From assembly GCA_020850025.1 (NCBI GenBank), contig JADZFI010000059.1, forward strand, positions 1 to 10,322: a stretch of DNA of 10,322 nt, given 5' to 3'. This document shows positions 1 to 7,108 of the stretch, piece after piece. Both the position numbers and the translations under genes were made by a program. Every line of letters starts with the position of its first letter. The first letter of the stretch is position 1. The notes under the pieces are model-generated. The model ran no database searches and had not been told where the DNA came from. It saw only the letters and a program-made list of their open reading frames with translations. This stretch comes from Saprospiraceae bacterium (GTDB lineage: Bacteria > Bacteroidota > Bacteroidia > Chitinophagales > Saprospiraceae).

Positions 1-1011
1 TTCAAGTTCCTGTATTTTACGCTGAAGATCAGGTAATTGCTTGAATACCACGTGTGATTTGATGAAATCCCTGTAGCCAATGGCAGGACTTCCGAACAAG
101 GCTGTACCAGGTGTTTCAACATTGGATGCCAGCCCGCTTTGAGCCTGGATTTGGGTTCCATCTGCAATTTTGAGATGCCCGGCAAACCCGGCCTGTCCTC
201 CAACCCGCATGCTGTTACCCAGGTGCGTGCTGCCTGCAACCCCTACCTGAGCGGCCAGCACGGTATTATGCCCCACTTCCACATTGTGGGCAATATGAAT
301 CAGATTGTCGAGCTTGGCGCCGGAGCGGATGATGGTACTGCCCAAACTGGCACGGTCGATACAGGTGGAAGCGCCAACCTCCACATTATCTTCCAGCACC
401 ACTTTGCCCACCTGAGGAATTTTTGTCCAGGTACCATCCCTTTGCGGAGCAAATCCAAAACCATCCGCACCAATTACAGCATTGGCATGGATGATACAAT
501 TGTTTCCAACTTCGCAATCAAAATGAATCCGAACGCCGGGAAATAACACGCAGTTATCACCAATTCGGGCATTTTTACCGATAAATACCTGAGGATATAT
601 TTTGCAGTTTCTGCCAATTACCGCTCCTTGTTCAATGACGGCAAATACGCCGATTTCCGTCCCTGCTCCAATCCTGGCCTCCTGATGAATATACGCCTTT
701 TCAGAAACAGCCGCGCCATTGACGTGGTTGGCCTGGTCAATGATCTTCAATAATATCGCCAGAGAACTCCTGACATCTGCGGTACGAATGAGCGTAGGCG
801 CCAAGGGCTTTTGTGGCTTGAAATCATTGTTTACCAACAAGATAGAGGCCTTGGTGGAATATGCGAAGTCCTCGTATTTGGGGTTGTCCAAAAAAGTGAA
901 GTCGCCACTTTGAGCAGCTTCAATAGGAGCTCCACGAGATACAGAGGCAGTGGAATCTCCTTCCACGGTACCGCCGATATAGTTTGCAATTTGAGCGGCA
1001 GTCATTGTCAT
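1..1011 (-). CDS. lpxD: LpxD, UDP-3-O-acylglucosamine N-acyltransferase (3' end cut by window edge)
   Basis: LpxD adds the second (N-linked) 3-hydroxyacyl chain from acyl-ACP to UDP-3-O-acylglucosamine in the cytoplasmic phase of lipid A synthesis. The 337 visible residues read open to the left edge; family members are about 340-350 residues, so little is missing. Residues 1-100 fit the N-terminal uridine-binding domain (start MTMTAAQIANYIGG). Residues about 105-300 are left-handed beta-helix hexapeptide repeats (for example IGAGTEIGVFAVI, IGKNARIGDNC). The family signature GADGFGFAP is at 181-189, and the catalytic-base His is H242 in IAHNVEVGHN, matching H239 of the E. coli enzyme. Two in-frame ATGs lie at 1011 and 1005; either may be used. 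A promoter-like site lies about 50 bases upstream. In Bacteroidota lpxD is usually followed by lpxC/fabZ and lpxA, which would lie beyond the left edge (inference). Confidence 0.96.
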   Translation of the reverse strand, partial: MTMTAAQIANYIGGTVEGDSTASVSRGAPIEAAQSGDFTFLDNPKYEDFAYSTKASILLVNNDFKPQKPLAPTLIRTADVRSSLAILLKIIDQANHVNGAAVSEKAYIHQEARIGAGTEIGVFAVIEQGAVIGRNCKIYPQVFIGKNARIGDNCVLFPGVRIHFDCEVGNNCIIHANAVIGADGFGFAPQRDGTWTKIPQVGKVVLEDNVEVGASTCIDRASLGSTIIRSGAKLDNLIHIAHNVEVGHNTVLAAQVGVAGSTHLGNSMRVGGQAGFAGHLKIADGTQIQAQSGLASNVETPGTALFGSPAIGYRDFIKSHVVFKQLPDLQRKIQELE

Positions 1012-1063
1012 GCCGGATGTAGAATGCGCCAAAGTGATTAGGATACAAGTAGGGATAATCGCG

Positions 1064-1092
1064 CAAAGGTAGCAAAGGAAGTTGGAAGGCAA
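1064..1092 (-). promoter_or_regulatory. Bacteroidota-type promoter for lpxD
   Basis: On the minus strand a TTG (1092-1090) is followed after 18 bases by TACCTTTG (1071-1064), an exact match to the Bacteroidota housekeeping -33/-7 pattern TTG-N17-23-TAnnTTTG. Transcription would begin near 1060, leaving a leader of about 50 bases before the lpxD start. The site means lpxD need not depend on read-through from the methyltransferase gene 116 bases upstream. Confidence 0.65.
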
Positions 1093-1127
1093 GCGTAGAA
1101 ATTACATATCGTCAGCGAAAATTCTTT

Positions 1128-2552
1128 TTACCCCAATGACATCCTGATTCTGCGCTCCTGAGGCAGGTAGTTATTGATCCTGTTGGGCAGTATTTTCATC
1201 CATCCGAGTGAATACCCCTGATAAGATGCCAGCACCCAGCCCTTTGGCCAATCTTCCTGTGGCTCAAAGGTTTCCTTTTTTAAAAAGAGTAAAGCCTGTT
1301 CCTCTCTGAGTACTGCCCTGGGAAGATCGGACGACACCCATGAACTCAAGGCCAAAGCATGGTCTGGCACAAAGTCATTCCCCTTAAATGTCCCGATGTT
1401 TACGCCAAACCATTTATGCTTAAGCACTTTATCAAGCGCCAGGAATGCATCCTCCAACCCTGCAGGCAGCGCAAGCACTTCTCCGGCAGGTGTTTGGAAA
1501 AAGCGGGCCGCCACGCCTTTTTTCAGCCATTTTTCCGCAACCGGGATGAGTGCTTTGGATAAGGGCTTTAGCGATCTGAAGGAGGCGGGAACGGCTGGGG
1601 GCTTTTGAGCAAGGCCTGATTTTTTCCGGAAAACCGACAGGAAAAAGCCTTCCCCATGTAAGCGGTGCGGATAAAACTGATAACCGCCTTTGGCCGTGTG
1701 CGCAATGCCCCAGTCGTCCGGTATTTTCAGGGCAACTTGCTCCAGGGGGAATTCCCTTAATAGCCAGTCAACATTGGCATCGTTTTCCTGCGAATTATAG
1801 GTGCAGGTACTGTACAGGAGCACTCCTCCCGGAGCAAGTGTAGTAACAGCGGCCGACAGGATCCGTTTTTGCCGGGCAGAACACAGCTCTACCTGTGGCA
1901 ACGACCACTCCCGAACGGCATCAGGGTCTTTTCGAAACAAGCCTTCGCCGCTGCAAGGTGCATCCACCAGCACTATGTCAAACCAGTCTTCCAACGCCTC
2001 AAACTCCTCCGACTCGGCGCTGGTAACCGCAACATTGGGATAACCCCAGCGTTCCAGGTTTTCGCGCAAGGAAGCCGTGCGCGCCCGAATGGTTTCATTG
2101 GATACCAGCAGACTGCCTTCAGACAACAGATTGAGCAAAAGGGTGCTTTTCCCACCCGGGGCAGCGCACATATCGAGCACCCGCAAGTTTTGCGACAAAT
2201 CTACCGTTTGCCGGACGGCTTCCCCGACAAACATGGAAGAGGCCTCCTGTACATAGTACGCCCCGGCATGAAATAACGGATCCAGTGTGAATGATGGCCG
2301 TTCAGACAGGTAGTACGCCATCGGTTGCCATGGTACGGGAGCCATGTTTAAGCCTCCAGCTGTACCCGGGCTTTTCCCGGAACTCCTGTGCCCAAACCAG
2401 TTTGCCTGATCCACCTGTTGTGAAACCCTGGCTGTATTGAGCCGGATGCTCACCGGTGGTGCAGCCTGCAATGCCACTTCAAACTGAGGCCACTCTGCAC
2501 CCAAAATGGTTTGCATTTGCCGGATAAATGGAGGAGGGAGATTAGGTGCCAT
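1128..2552 (-). CDS. rsmF: RsmF-type rRNA (cytosine-C5) methyltransferase, NOL1/NOP2/Sun family
   Basis: This is a SAM-dependent RNA m5C methyltransferase of 474 residues. Visible motifs are the SAM-binding motif I VLDMCAAPGGKS (125-136), motif IV DAPCSGEG with Cys200, and motif VI STCTYN with Cys250. The two cysteines are the pair needed by this family, one as nucleophile and one for product release. The C-terminal part, ending in SLGWMKILPNRINNY, resembles the RsmF-specific PUA-like tail, which is why RsmF (16S C1407 in E. coli) is preferred over RsmB. The exact target base in this organism is inferred. The frame stays open to an ATG at 2699, but the start at 2552 (MAPNLPPPF) is chosen. Homologs begin near there, a promoter-like site lies at 2590-2619, and the longer form would overlap the divergent gene starting at 2668. 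Confidence 0.9.
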   Translation of the reverse strand: MAPNLPPPFIRQMQTILGAEWPQFEVALQAAPPVSIRLNTARVSQQVDQANWFGHRSSGKSPGTAGGLNMAPVPWQPMAYYLSERPSFTLDPLFHAGAYYVQEASSMFVGEAVRQTVDLSQNLRVLDMCAAPGGKSTLLLNLLSEGSLLVSNETIRARTASLRENLERWGYPNVAVTSAESEEFEALEDWFDIVLVDAPCSGEGLFRKDPDAVREWSLPQVELCSARQKRILSAAVTTLAPGGVLLYSTCTYNSQENDANVDWLLREFPLEQVALKIPDDWGIAHTAKGGYQFYPHRLHGEGFFLSVFRKKSGLAQKPPAVPASFRSLKPLSKALIPVAEKWLKKGVAARFFQTPAGEVLALPAGLEDAFLALDKVLKHKWFGVNIGTFKGNDFVPDHALALSSWVSSDLPRAVLREEQALLFLKKETFEPQEDWPKGWVLASYQGYSLGWMKILPNRINNYLPQERRIRMSLG

Positions 2553-2589
2553 GACGAAAAAAAGAAGGGACATGCTGCCTGCCCAACTG

Positions 2590-2619
2590 CAAAAGTGAGT
2601 GGATTCTGCGAGAAGACAA
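2590..2619 (-). promoter_or_regulatory. Probable promoter for the rsmF-type gene
   Basis: On the minus strand TTG (2619-2617), a 19-base spacer and CACTTTTG (2597-2590) resemble TTG-N19-TAnnTTTG with one mismatch in the -7 box (C for T). The predicted transcript would start near 2586, about 34 bases before the ATG at 2552, supporting that start over the longer open frame. Confidence 0.45.
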
Positions 2620-2667
2620 GAATGGTCTTTATTTTTACCGCATAAAGTTTTCTGCACCTGAACCGTT

Positions 2668-3159
2668 ATGCAAGCAAAAGCCGCACTGTTGCACATCATT
2701 CATCAAATGAACGACCTCCTGGACCAACTGGAACCGCATGAGTACCGACGGCCGCTCCAGGAGTACGATGGCAGCACGCTGGGGCAACATTTCAGACATA
2801 TCCTGGAATTTTTTATCTGCCTGGAGAGAGGTCTCAAGAAAGACATCGTAGACTATGCTTCCCGGGAGCGAAATCTACTATACGAAGATTCCCCGGGCAT
2901 AGCCAAAGCGGCGCTGGAAGCCTTCGCAGAAAGCCTCGAAAAGCTCGAATCAGAGCAAAACCTTGTATTTTTAGCGGAATTTGGCCACCAGGAACGCCCT
3001 GCCTACCCAAGCACTCTGGGCAGAGAACTGACATTCGTATACGACCACGCCCTTCACCACCTGGCCATCATTAAAATCGGGCTGCGCTGCCAATTTCCTC
3101 ATATTCACACAGACCGGCACCTCGGCGTATCCCCATCCACCATTAAAGCTAAACGATAA
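2668..3159 (+). CDS. DinB/DfsB-like four-helix metal-site protein
   Basis: This small protein of 163 residues has the look of the DinB-fold superfamily (DinB/YfiT/DfsB type), putative metal-dependent enzymes, some of which are thiol-dependent transferases. The visible metal-ligand pattern is an N-terminal His pair in GQHFRHI (H41, H44) followed by the C-terminal HxxxH-type motif YDHALHHLAI (H127, H130, H131). The spacing between an early helix and a late helix suits the family triad. No signal peptide or membrane segment is seen, so it is probably cytoplasmic. It is divergent from the methyltransferase gene, with 115 bases between starts, and convergent with the hydrolase gene. Its last codons and stop lie inside the ACGATGG repeat cluster, so the extreme C-terminus may have been set by the repeat. 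Substrate is unknown. No convincing promoter was recognised upstream. Confidence 0.8.
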   Translation: MQAKAALLHIIHQMNDLLDQLEPHEYRRPLQEYDGSTLGQHFRHILEFFICLERGLKKDIVDYASRERNLLYEDSPGIAKAALEAFAESLEKLESEQNLVFLAEFGHQERPAYPSTLGRELTFVYDHALHHLAIIKIGLRCQFPHIHTDRHLGVSPSTIKAKR

Positions 3160-3245
3160 ACGATGGGACGATGGGCTCTGCGTTGGGCATACGACCGAAA
3201 TACCGGGAGCAGCACCCATCGTTACATCGTCCATCGTGCCATCGT
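3153..3245. repeat. Inverted cluster of degenerate ACGATGG repeats between convergent genes
   Basis: The left side reads ACGATAA (3153-3159), ACGATGG (3160-3166), GACGATGG (3167-3174). The right side holds the same unit in reverse orientation four times: CCCATCGT (3215-3222), TACATCGT (3223-3230), CCATCGT (3231-3237), GCCATCGT (3238-3245). Units are 7 or 8 bases. The cluster begins in the last codons of the DinB-like gene, includes its stop, and ends one base before the hydrolase stop codon, so it fills the entire convergent junction. No coding capacity is seen in it. Confidence 0.85.
3160..3230. terminator. Long imperfect hairpin, possible bidirectional terminator
   Basis: Positions 3168-3181 pair with 3209-3222 in 12 of 14 places (8 pairs, two mismatches, 4 pairs). 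The outer arms 3160-3165 and 3225-3230 add six more pairs across a short internal mismatch. The loop is about 27 bases. Lying between two converging stop codons, it could end transcripts from both sides. It lacks a T-run, so it would not be a classical intrinsic terminator, and the role is inference. Confidence 0.45.
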
Positions 3246-3246
3246 A

Positions 3247-4119
3247 TTATTTCGCTGACAGGTAAGCTCTGACTACCTCGCGGGATGCTTTAGCGGAAGC
3301 TTCGTTGTAGCGGGGACTGCTGGGGTTGGCAAAGGCATGGTTGGCGTCGTAGCGCTGTACGGTGAGTGTTTTGCCGGCTTCTTTCATATTCTTCTCAAAA
3401 TCAGCCACTACCTGATCGTTGATCCATTGATCCTGGGAGGCATGGATGAAGAGCACATCAGTGGAGAGTGATTTGAGCTTGTCCATATCTTTTTCGGGCA
3501 TTCCGTAGAACATCACACAGCCCTTGGCTTTATCCTTAAGCAACAGGGCTGCCTGCATGGACCAGCCTCCGCCGAAACACCAGCCCATGGTGCGGAAATC
3601 CGCCTTTTCGCCCAATACCTTGGCGGCGCCCTGGATGATGGCCGCAGAACGGGCAGGATCGTTGGCTTTCATCAGGTTGCCGGCCTCTTCAGGGGTAGCC
3701 GCTACTTTACCATCATACAGGTCCAGCGCAAGTACATTGATGCCCAATTCGTGGCACCACATGGCTGTTTCCTTTTTGATGTAATCATTGAGCCCCCACC
3801 ATTCGTGGAACAACAGCAGGTATTTGTTGGTATTGCCATGGGCCATCATCAGGTAGCCGCGACCATTGGGACCACCTTCTACCGGAAAATCCACCATTTT
3901 ACCCTGGTGGTCGAAGGAAACCGGCTCGGGCGCCGGGTGTGCCGCCATGAAAGCCGGATCGTTGGCAAAAGCAGCAAAATCGTCCACACTGTGGCACATA
4001 GGCATGGCACTTTGGCCAGGTCCGGGCGTCGGAGACGGAGAGAAAGCATAAATTATTGCGGTTCCTGTCAGCAACACGGCCGACAAGGTAACATACCAGA
4101 GAAAGTGTTTTTTAGACAT
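3247..4119 (-). CDS. Exported dienelactone hydrolase family alpha/beta hydrolase
   Basis: This is a dienelactone-hydrolase-family enzyme of 290 residues. The nucleophile elbow is GWCFGGGW with Cys181, the acid is Asp230 in HASQDQW, and the base is His261 in YDANHAF. Glu106 in HEWWGLN matches the conserved Glu that activates the cysteine in classical enzymes. Residues about 5-26 form a hydrophobic signal or anchor segment followed by a Pro/Gly/Ser-rich linker, so the catalytic domain should lie outside the cytoplasm; no lipobox is seen. Many such proteins act on substrates other than dienelactone, and nothing nearby encodes an aromatic degradation pathway, so the substrate is unknown. In-frame ATGs exist at 4143 and 4173. 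The start at 4119 is chosen because it puts the signal peptide at the N-terminus and lies just downstream of a TAnnTTTG box (4144-4151). Confidence 0.9.
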   Translation of the reverse strand: MSKKHFLWYVTLSAVLLTGTAIIYAFSPSPTPGPGQSAMPMCHSVDDFAAFANDPAFMAAHPAPEPVSFDHQGKMVDFPVEGGPNGRGYLMMAHGNTNKYLLLFHEWWGLNDYIKKETAMWCHELGINVLALDLYDGKVAATPEEAGNLMKANDPARSAAIIQGAAKVLGEKADFRTMGWCFGGGWSMQAALLLKDKAKGCVMFYGMPEKDMDKLKSLSTDVLFIHASQDQWINDQVVADFEKNMKEAGKTLTVQRYDANHAFANPSSPRYNEASAKASREVVRAYLSAK

Positions 4120-4143
4120 GCGAGAGCGTTTGTAGTTTGACAT

Positions 4144-4151
4144 CAAAGATA
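4144..4151 (-). promoter_or_regulatory. -7 box of the hydrolase gene promoter
   Basis: The minus strand reads TATCTTTG, a perfect TAnnTTTG. No TTG is found at the usual upstream distance, so the -33 part is weak. Transcription would start near 4140, which excludes the upstream in-frame ATGs at 4143 and 4173 and leaves a leader of about 21 bases before 4119. Confidence 0.5.
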
Positions 4152-4223
4152 AATGAAACTGCCAGTTTATCATTTAGTTCAGCTATATCACTCATTGGTC
4201 ACCACGTTGCCGGGGTTGTTTGG

Positions 4224-4231
4224 TAGTTTTA
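4224..4231 (+). promoter_or_regulatory. Weak -7-like box upstream of the T9SS cargo gene
   Basis: TAGTTTTA differs from TAnnTTTG at the last base and lies 22 bases before the ATG at 4254. The nearest TTG sequences upstream are at spacings of 14 and 26 bases, both poor. It is the best promoter candidate seen on this strand in the divergent gap 4120-4253, but it is not convincing. Confidence 0.25.
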
Positions 4232-4253
4232 GGCCATAAAATTTTCAGTCAAT

Positions 4254-5519
4254 ATGTGCTACAAATACCTTCTGATGCTGCTACAAATGGCATTTTTCAC
4301 AATCGACTCACAAGCTCAAAGTGAATGGAACTACCTGCCCAATGCGCCTGCCGGCGGGCGTTTGGACGATGTATTTTTTCTGAATGAACAATTAGGCTGG
4401 TGCGTCAGTGGGGGTGGAAGAATTTACAAAACAACAGATGCCGGACAAACATGGACCAACGTTTACAGTACTAGTGGGTACTTTCGCTCTATTGAGTTTC
4501 ACAATGAGAACATCGGTTACGCCGGCTCCCTGAACAGTAAATTTCTTCGCACAACCGATGGCGGACTCACCTGGACCAACCTGGCGCCAGGTATTTCACC
4601 TGTACCGGAAGCTATTTGCGGCATTTCCATTCCTGATTCTTCAGTAGTTTATGCGGTAGGACAATGGGATAGCCCGGGGTTCTTGCTGAAATCAGTGGAT
4701 GGAGGCAGTACCTGGGTAAATCAGGACATGTCTGAACATGCCATGGCCCTGGTGGATGTGTTGTTTTTCCACAGAGACACCGGCTTTGTAACCGGACAAG
4801 GGCCCAACGGTCAGGCGGTTATTCTTTATACCAATGATGGTGGAGCCACCTGGTCAAAAAAATACGAAGCCCAGGGAAACAGCCAATATGTCTGGAAAAT
4901 ACAGAGAGTTACACCGGAATTCTGGGTAGGCTCCATTCAAACGTTTAACGGTGGCGGAAAATTTGTCAAGTCATTTGATGGAGGTCAAACCTGGACCATA
5001 CATTCAGCCCCCATACCTGATATGCAGGGCATTGGCTTTGCCACCCCTACGCATGGCTGGGTTGGCGGTTACACCCTCGGTTTTTTTGAAACTCAGGACG
5101 GAGGCAACACCTGGGACTATCAACAGTTTGGAGGAAATTTCAACCGCTTTTTCTTTCTGGACTCTACACTGGCCTATGCTTCAGGTGCATCCGTCTACAA
5201 ATTTTCCCCTAACACCTCCTCTAGTAGTGAGCCCCCGGGGAGCGGACAACCCTATGATGATGGGTTCACCATAAAACTATCTCCCAACCCCGCCGATCAA
5301 TTTATCGACATAGCCTTTGAGCTTCCGGTAACCGACAATGTCCGAATGAGCATTCACCGGGCTGATGGTGCAATGGTGAAGGAAATATACCACAAACGCC
5401 AGCTCACTCCAGGCGCCTTCCGCTTTCGGGTGGATATTGCAGGACTTGCCAAAGGCGCCTATTTCATCGGAGTGCAGCGAAATCATGGATTGTATAGCAG
5501 GCGGTTTTCAAAACCTTAA
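4254..5519 (+). CDS. Secreted YCF48/BNR-like repeat protein with T9SS C-terminal sorting domain
   Basis: The 421-residue product starts with a signal peptide (about 1-21, MCYKYLLMLLQMAFFTIDS, cleavage near the SQAQ). It then carries six copies of a [KRY]-x-x-D-[AG]-G-x-T-W motif at 59-67, 99-107, 146-154, 192-200, 239-247 and 279-287. These are spaced about 40-47 residues apart, as expected of blades in a YCF48/BNR-type beta-propeller. A Ser/Pro-rich linker (321-333) leads to the type A T9SS sorting domain (about 338-421), with SPNPADQFIDIAF at its start and the LAKGAYFIGV strand near its end. The known role of that domain is export through the type IX system with anchoring to, or release from, the cell surface. 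The ligand is unknown: such propellers are common in Bacteroidota surface proteins and no catalytic residues can be named. It stands alone, divergent from the hydrolase and 122 bases before crtD. Confidence 0.9.
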   Translation: MCYKYLLMLLQMAFFTIDSQAQSEWNYLPNAPAGGRLDDVFFLNEQLGWCVSGGGRIYKTTDAGQTWTNVYSTSGYFRSIEFHNENIGYAGSLNSKFLRTTDGGLTWTNLAPGISPVPEAICGISIPDSSVVYAVGQWDSPGFLLKSVDGGSTWVNQDMSEHAMALVDVLFFHRDTGFVTGQGPNGQAVILYTNDGGATWSKKYEAQGNSQYVWKIQRVTPEFWVGSIQTFNGGGKFVKSFDGGQTWTIHSAPIPDMQGIGFATPTHGWVGGYTLGFFETQDGGNTWDYQQFGGNFNRFFFLDSTLAYASGASVYKFSPNTSSSSEPPGSGQPYDDGFTIKLSPNPADQFIDIAFELPVTDNVRMSIHRADGAMVKEIYHKRQLTPGAFRFRVDIAGLAKGAYFIGVQRNHGLYSRRFSKP

Positions 5520-5580
5520 TGATGGCCTCACAGCACCAAACCACACTTTTTCATCCATTTTACCGGCAAAAATCGAACTA

Positions 5581-5631
5581 TTTCCCGGCTTTCGCATTGT
5601 AGCGAACGTTCCGGACTCTGACAGCCGGAAA
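5581..5631. other. Nested inverted repeats in the crtD leader region
   Basis: TTTCCCGGCT (5581-5590) is complementary to AGCCGGAAA (5623-5631) apart from one extra C. Between them lie a small hairpin, TTCGC/GCGAA (5591-5595 and 5602-5606), and an 8-base palindrome GAACGTTC (5604-5611). The set lies 11-61 bases before the crtD ATG in the 122-base gap after the T9SS cargo gene, where no TAnnTTTG promoter was found. It could be an operator or leader structure, or chance. Confidence 0.3.
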
Positions 5632-5641
5632 CAGCCAATAC

Positions 5642-7108
5642 ATGCCTACAGCCATTGTTATAGGATCCGGCATCGCCGGGATTGCCTCCGCCCTCCGTCT
5701 TCGCGCCGCCGGAATGGATGTGCAGGTATTTGAAGCAAACAGTTACCCGGGGGGCAAGCTGCATGCCTTCGACATCAATGGCTACCGGTTTGATGCAGGG
5801 CCATCCCTGTTTACCCTGCCCAATCTGGTCACCGAACTGTTTCAGCTGTTTGGCGAAAACCCGGAAAAGCACTTTCAATACTACCAAAAACAGGAGGTGT
5901 GCCATTACTTCTGGGAAGACGGCGCCCGCTTCGACGCTCCCGCCGATCAGGACCAATTTGCCGAAAAGGCAGAAGCTGTTTTTGGTCTCAACGCTGATAT
6001 CGTTAAAAAATACCTGAAACTCAGCCGGAAAAAATACGATCTGACATCAGGCATCTTTCTGGAAAAATCGCTGCACAAATTCAGCACCTACTGGTCGGCC
6101 GAAACCCTGCGCTCGCTGGTTCAGATGTACCAGCTGGAGGTCAACAGCAGCCTGAACGACGTGAATGAAAAGCGGCTGAAAGAGCCGCATCTGGTGCAGA
6201 TGTTCAACCGTTATGCCACCTATAATGGTTCTTCGCCTTACAAAACTCCCGGAATTATGTCCATGATCCCGCACCTGGAGCTGGGGCTGGGCACGTATTT
6301 CCCCAAAGGCGGCATGCACCGGATTTCGATGAGTTTGTACGAACTGGCCCTGCGGCAGGGCGTCAGGTTCCATTTCAATCAGCCGGTAAAAGAAATTCTG
6401 GTGCAAAACCGGAGGTCTGTTGGCGTTCAAACGGATTCCGGACAGCATTTTGCCGACTGGGTAGTGTCCAATATGGATGTCTACTCCACCTATAAAAAAC
6501 TGTTGCCCGGCCAGAAACATCCGGAACGCACCCTACAGCAGGAGCGCTCCAGTTCGGCGGTCATTTTTTACTGGGGCATTCGCCGCGAATTTCCAGAACT
6601 GGACCTGCACAATATCTTTTTCAGCGGCCATTACCGCGAAGAGTTTGCCAGCATATTTGACCAAAAGACCCTGCACGAAGACCCCACGGTGTACATCAAC
6701 ATCACCAGCAAAGAAGAACCCGGAGATGCTCCGAAGGGCTGCGAGAACTGGTTTGTGATGATCAACGCGCCCGGCGATTACGGGCAGGACTGGGATCAAC
6801 TCGTGGCTCAGGCCCGCGAGAACATCATCCGCAAACTCCAGCGGATGCTGGGCGTGGACATTGCGCCGCTCATTGAGGCAGAGGACGTACTCACCCCTCC
6901 CCTGATTGAAAAGCGAACCAGCTCACACCGGGGCGCCCTGTATGGCGCCGCCAGCAACACGCAGTTTGCCGCCTTCCTGCGTCACCCCAATTTCTCCTCC
7001 AGTTTGAAGGGCCTTTTGTGCTGTGGCGGCTCTGTGCATCCGGGAGGAGGCATCCCGCTTTGCCTGCTTTCCGCAAAAATCACCGCTTCCCTGACCACCA
7101 ACGTATGA
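5642..7108 (+). CDS. crtD: CrtD-type carotenoid desaturase (1-hydroxycarotenoid 3,4-desaturase)
   Basis: This is an FAD-dependent amine-oxidase-fold desaturase of the CrtI/CrtD family, 488 residues. The N-terminal dinucleotide-binding motif is VIGSGIAG (6-13), with Glu31 ending strand 2 and YPGGK at 35-39. The C-terminal carotenoid-dehydrogenase signature is CGGSVHPGGGIP (461-472). The middle section, with LHNIFFSGHYREEF, PTVYINITSK and ENWFVMINAP, resembles Bacteroidota CrtD more than CrtI. The following cruF supports this, because CrtD acts on the 1-hydroxylated end that CruF makes. In that role it introduces the C3',4' double bond of 1'-hydroxy-gamma-carotene-type substrates. A phytoene desaturase (CrtI) role cannot be excluded without a tree. 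The stop overlaps the next start as ATGA. Confidence 0.85.
   Translation: MPTAIVIGSGIAGIASALRLRAAGMDVQVFEANSYPGGKLHAFDINGYRFDAGPSLFTLPNLVTELFQLFGENPEKHFQYYQKQEVCHYFWEDGARFDAPADQDQFAEKAEAVFGLNADIVKKYLKLSRKKYDLTSGIFLEKSLHKFSTYWSAETLRSLVQMYQLEVNSSLNDVNEKRLKEPHLVQMFNRYATYNGSSPYKTPGIMSMIPHLELGLGTYFPKGGMHRISMSLYELALRQGVRFHFNQPVKEILVQNRRSVGVQTDSGQHFADWVVSNMDVYSTYKKLLPGQKHPERTLQQERSSSAVIFYWGIRREFPELDLHNIFFSGHYREEFASIFDQKTLHEDPTVYINITSKEEPGDAPKGCENWFVMINAPGDYGQDWDQLVAQARENIIRKLQRMLGVDIAPLIEAEDVLTPPLIEKRTSSHRGALYGAASNTQFAAFLRHPNFSSSLKGLLCCGGSVHPGGGIPLCLLSAKITASLTTNV

Noticed and set aside
139..546. Open frame of 135 codons on the plus strand opposite lpxD
   Set aside because: The minus strand encodes continuous LpxD hexapeptide repeats over this whole stretch. 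The plus frame is the mirror of those repeats.
1012..1127. Intrinsic terminator between the methyltransferase gene and lpxD
   Set aside because: No GC-rich stem followed by a T-run could be found. Only the lpxD promoter-like site is supported there.
2553..2699. N-terminal extension of the methyltransferase frame to an ATG at 2699
   Set aside because: The extra 49 residues are not like the family, would overlap the divergent DinB-like gene and would cross the probable promoter at 2590-2619.
5642..7108. Calling the desaturase CrtI (phytoene desaturase)
   Set aside because: Both belong to one family, but the middle-section sequence and the adjacent cruF fit CrtD better. It remains possible until a tree is made.
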